Shown here piece by piece: positions 63,678-64,000 of a stretch of 64,000 nt of DNA. Under the pieces are notes generated by a model. That model did no database searches, was not told the origin of the DNA, and worked only from the letters and a program-made list of their open reading frames with translations. A program made the position numbers and the translations under genes. The stretch comes from Neobacillus sp. YX16 (GTDB taxonomy: Bacteria; Bacillota; Bacilli; Bacillales; Cytobacillaceae). Within the stretch, counting starts at the first letter, position 1; every line of letters starts with the position of its first letter. The stretch spans positions 2,060,001 to 2,124,000 of the forward strand of contig NZ_CP126115.1 in the NCBI RefSeq assembly GCF_030123505.1. The letters are read 5' to 3'.

Positions 63678-64000
63678 TAGAATAAATGCTCATAAGGAGC
63701 TACATCAATTCTATTTTCAAATAGCTTTTTACGTAAAAATTTATGATCCCTTTTTGGTGTTGCTTGAATGTAACCCCGGATGACGAGTTCTTCCGTTATC
63801 TTTGATACCTTCTCATTAAGCGCAAGTTCGCCAATCCTTCCTGCTATTTTATGTCTAGCGACATCTCGGAAAAGCTCGGGAACAGGACTAACCAAATCTT
63901 CTAGAAGATGTTTTTCTTCCTCGCCCCATAAATGACGAGTCTGATTAACGTAGTACTCTTCCCAGTCCATCACGGATTTGCCATCTTCCTTTGGCATTTT
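63677..64000 (-). CDS. yneK: YneK-like DUF2621 protein, partial at window edge
   Basis: The C-terminal 107 or so residues of a YneK-like protein. The segment PKEDGKSVMDWEEYYVNQTRHLWGEE (split here by position, not by frame) and the downstream SPVPELFRDVARHKIAGRIG and GYIQATPKRDHKFLRK match the DUF2621 family. Family members start with one membrane helix about 35 residues upstream; that part lies beyond 64,000. The ATG at 63,997 is therefore internal. Location after ccdC matches B. subtilis. Function unknown. Confidence 0.85.
   Translation of the reverse strand, partial: KMPKEDGKSVMDWEEYYVNQTRHLWGEEEKHLLEDLVSPVPELFRDVARHKIAGRIGELALNEKVSKITEELVIRGYIQATPKRDHKFLRKKLFENRIDVAPYEHLF

Overview
The window reads as chromosome of an endospore-forming Bacillaceae species. 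The gene order mutS-mutL ... miaA-hfq-spoVK-hflX-ynbB-glnR-glnA ... lexA-yneA-yneB-ynzC-tkt-sirA-yneF ... ccdA-ccdC-yneK follows the Bacillus subtilis backbone. SpoVK, SirA and a Spo0E-type protein imply sporulation, and the DNA is AT-rich with strong AGGAGG-type ribosome binding sites. A Neobacillus- or Cytobacillus-like Bacillus is my guess; the species cannot be fixed from sequence alone.

Left flank (1-12,174): a hairpin repeat cluster, a YesL-like membrane protein, melA with a divergent AraC-type regulator, class III fbp, and a two-gene membrane operon of unknown role. Then comes a complete IS1595-family element (8,066-9,805) with 25-bp inverted ends and a perfect 8-bp target duplication. 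It carries a VOC/glyoxalase-fold passenger gene and a transposase broken by one nonsense codon. Beyond it lie a decayed tRNA-Arg 3' fragment, a manA remnant and a Bcr/CflA-type efflux gene.

Integrated island (about 12,175-32,960): a 62-bp perfect direct repeat, the 3' part of tRNA-Arg(CCT), bounds a 20.7-kb element. Its tyrosine integrase lies beside the intact tRNA. The right half looks like a phage satellite core: HTH/Xis-like gene, CHC2 primase, VirE/P4-type helicase, an iteron cluster that looks like a replication origin, ERCC4 nuclease, small terminase and integrase, with no capsid or tail genes. The left half is cargo: two lipoproteins with Excalibur-like C-termini (one a nuclease), a broken ATP-dependent DNA ligase, an HNH-type protein, a membrane-anchored Mrr-type nuclease, a six-zinc-ribbon protein with a central Vsr-like nuclease domain, a serine recombinase with its probable binding site, and an unrecognised three-gene operon. 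DNA-ligase 3' ends recur three times on the + strand and serine-recombinase genes twice on the - strand, alternating with cargo. This suggests cassette-wise exchange and is the most interesting structure in the window.

Right flank (32,984-64,000): tRNA-Arg promoter, a YwaF-like membrane protein, mismatch repair (mutS, mutL), an ACP paralogue beside a membrane gene with a nonsense codon, mreBH, miaA-hfq, spoVK with a TnpB-only IS200/IS605 element inserted exactly at its stop codon, a TRIC-type channel, hflX-ynbB, glnRA with two GlnR boxes, lexA divergent from yneA with three LexA boxes, tkt, sirA, yneF, a lipoprotein, a heterodimeric ABC exporter, a Spo0E-like gene, ccdA-ccdC and the 3' part of yneK at the edge. 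Two arrays of palindromic units at exactly 52-bp period (38.5 kb and 50.8 kb), plus a looser one at the window start, are unexplained.
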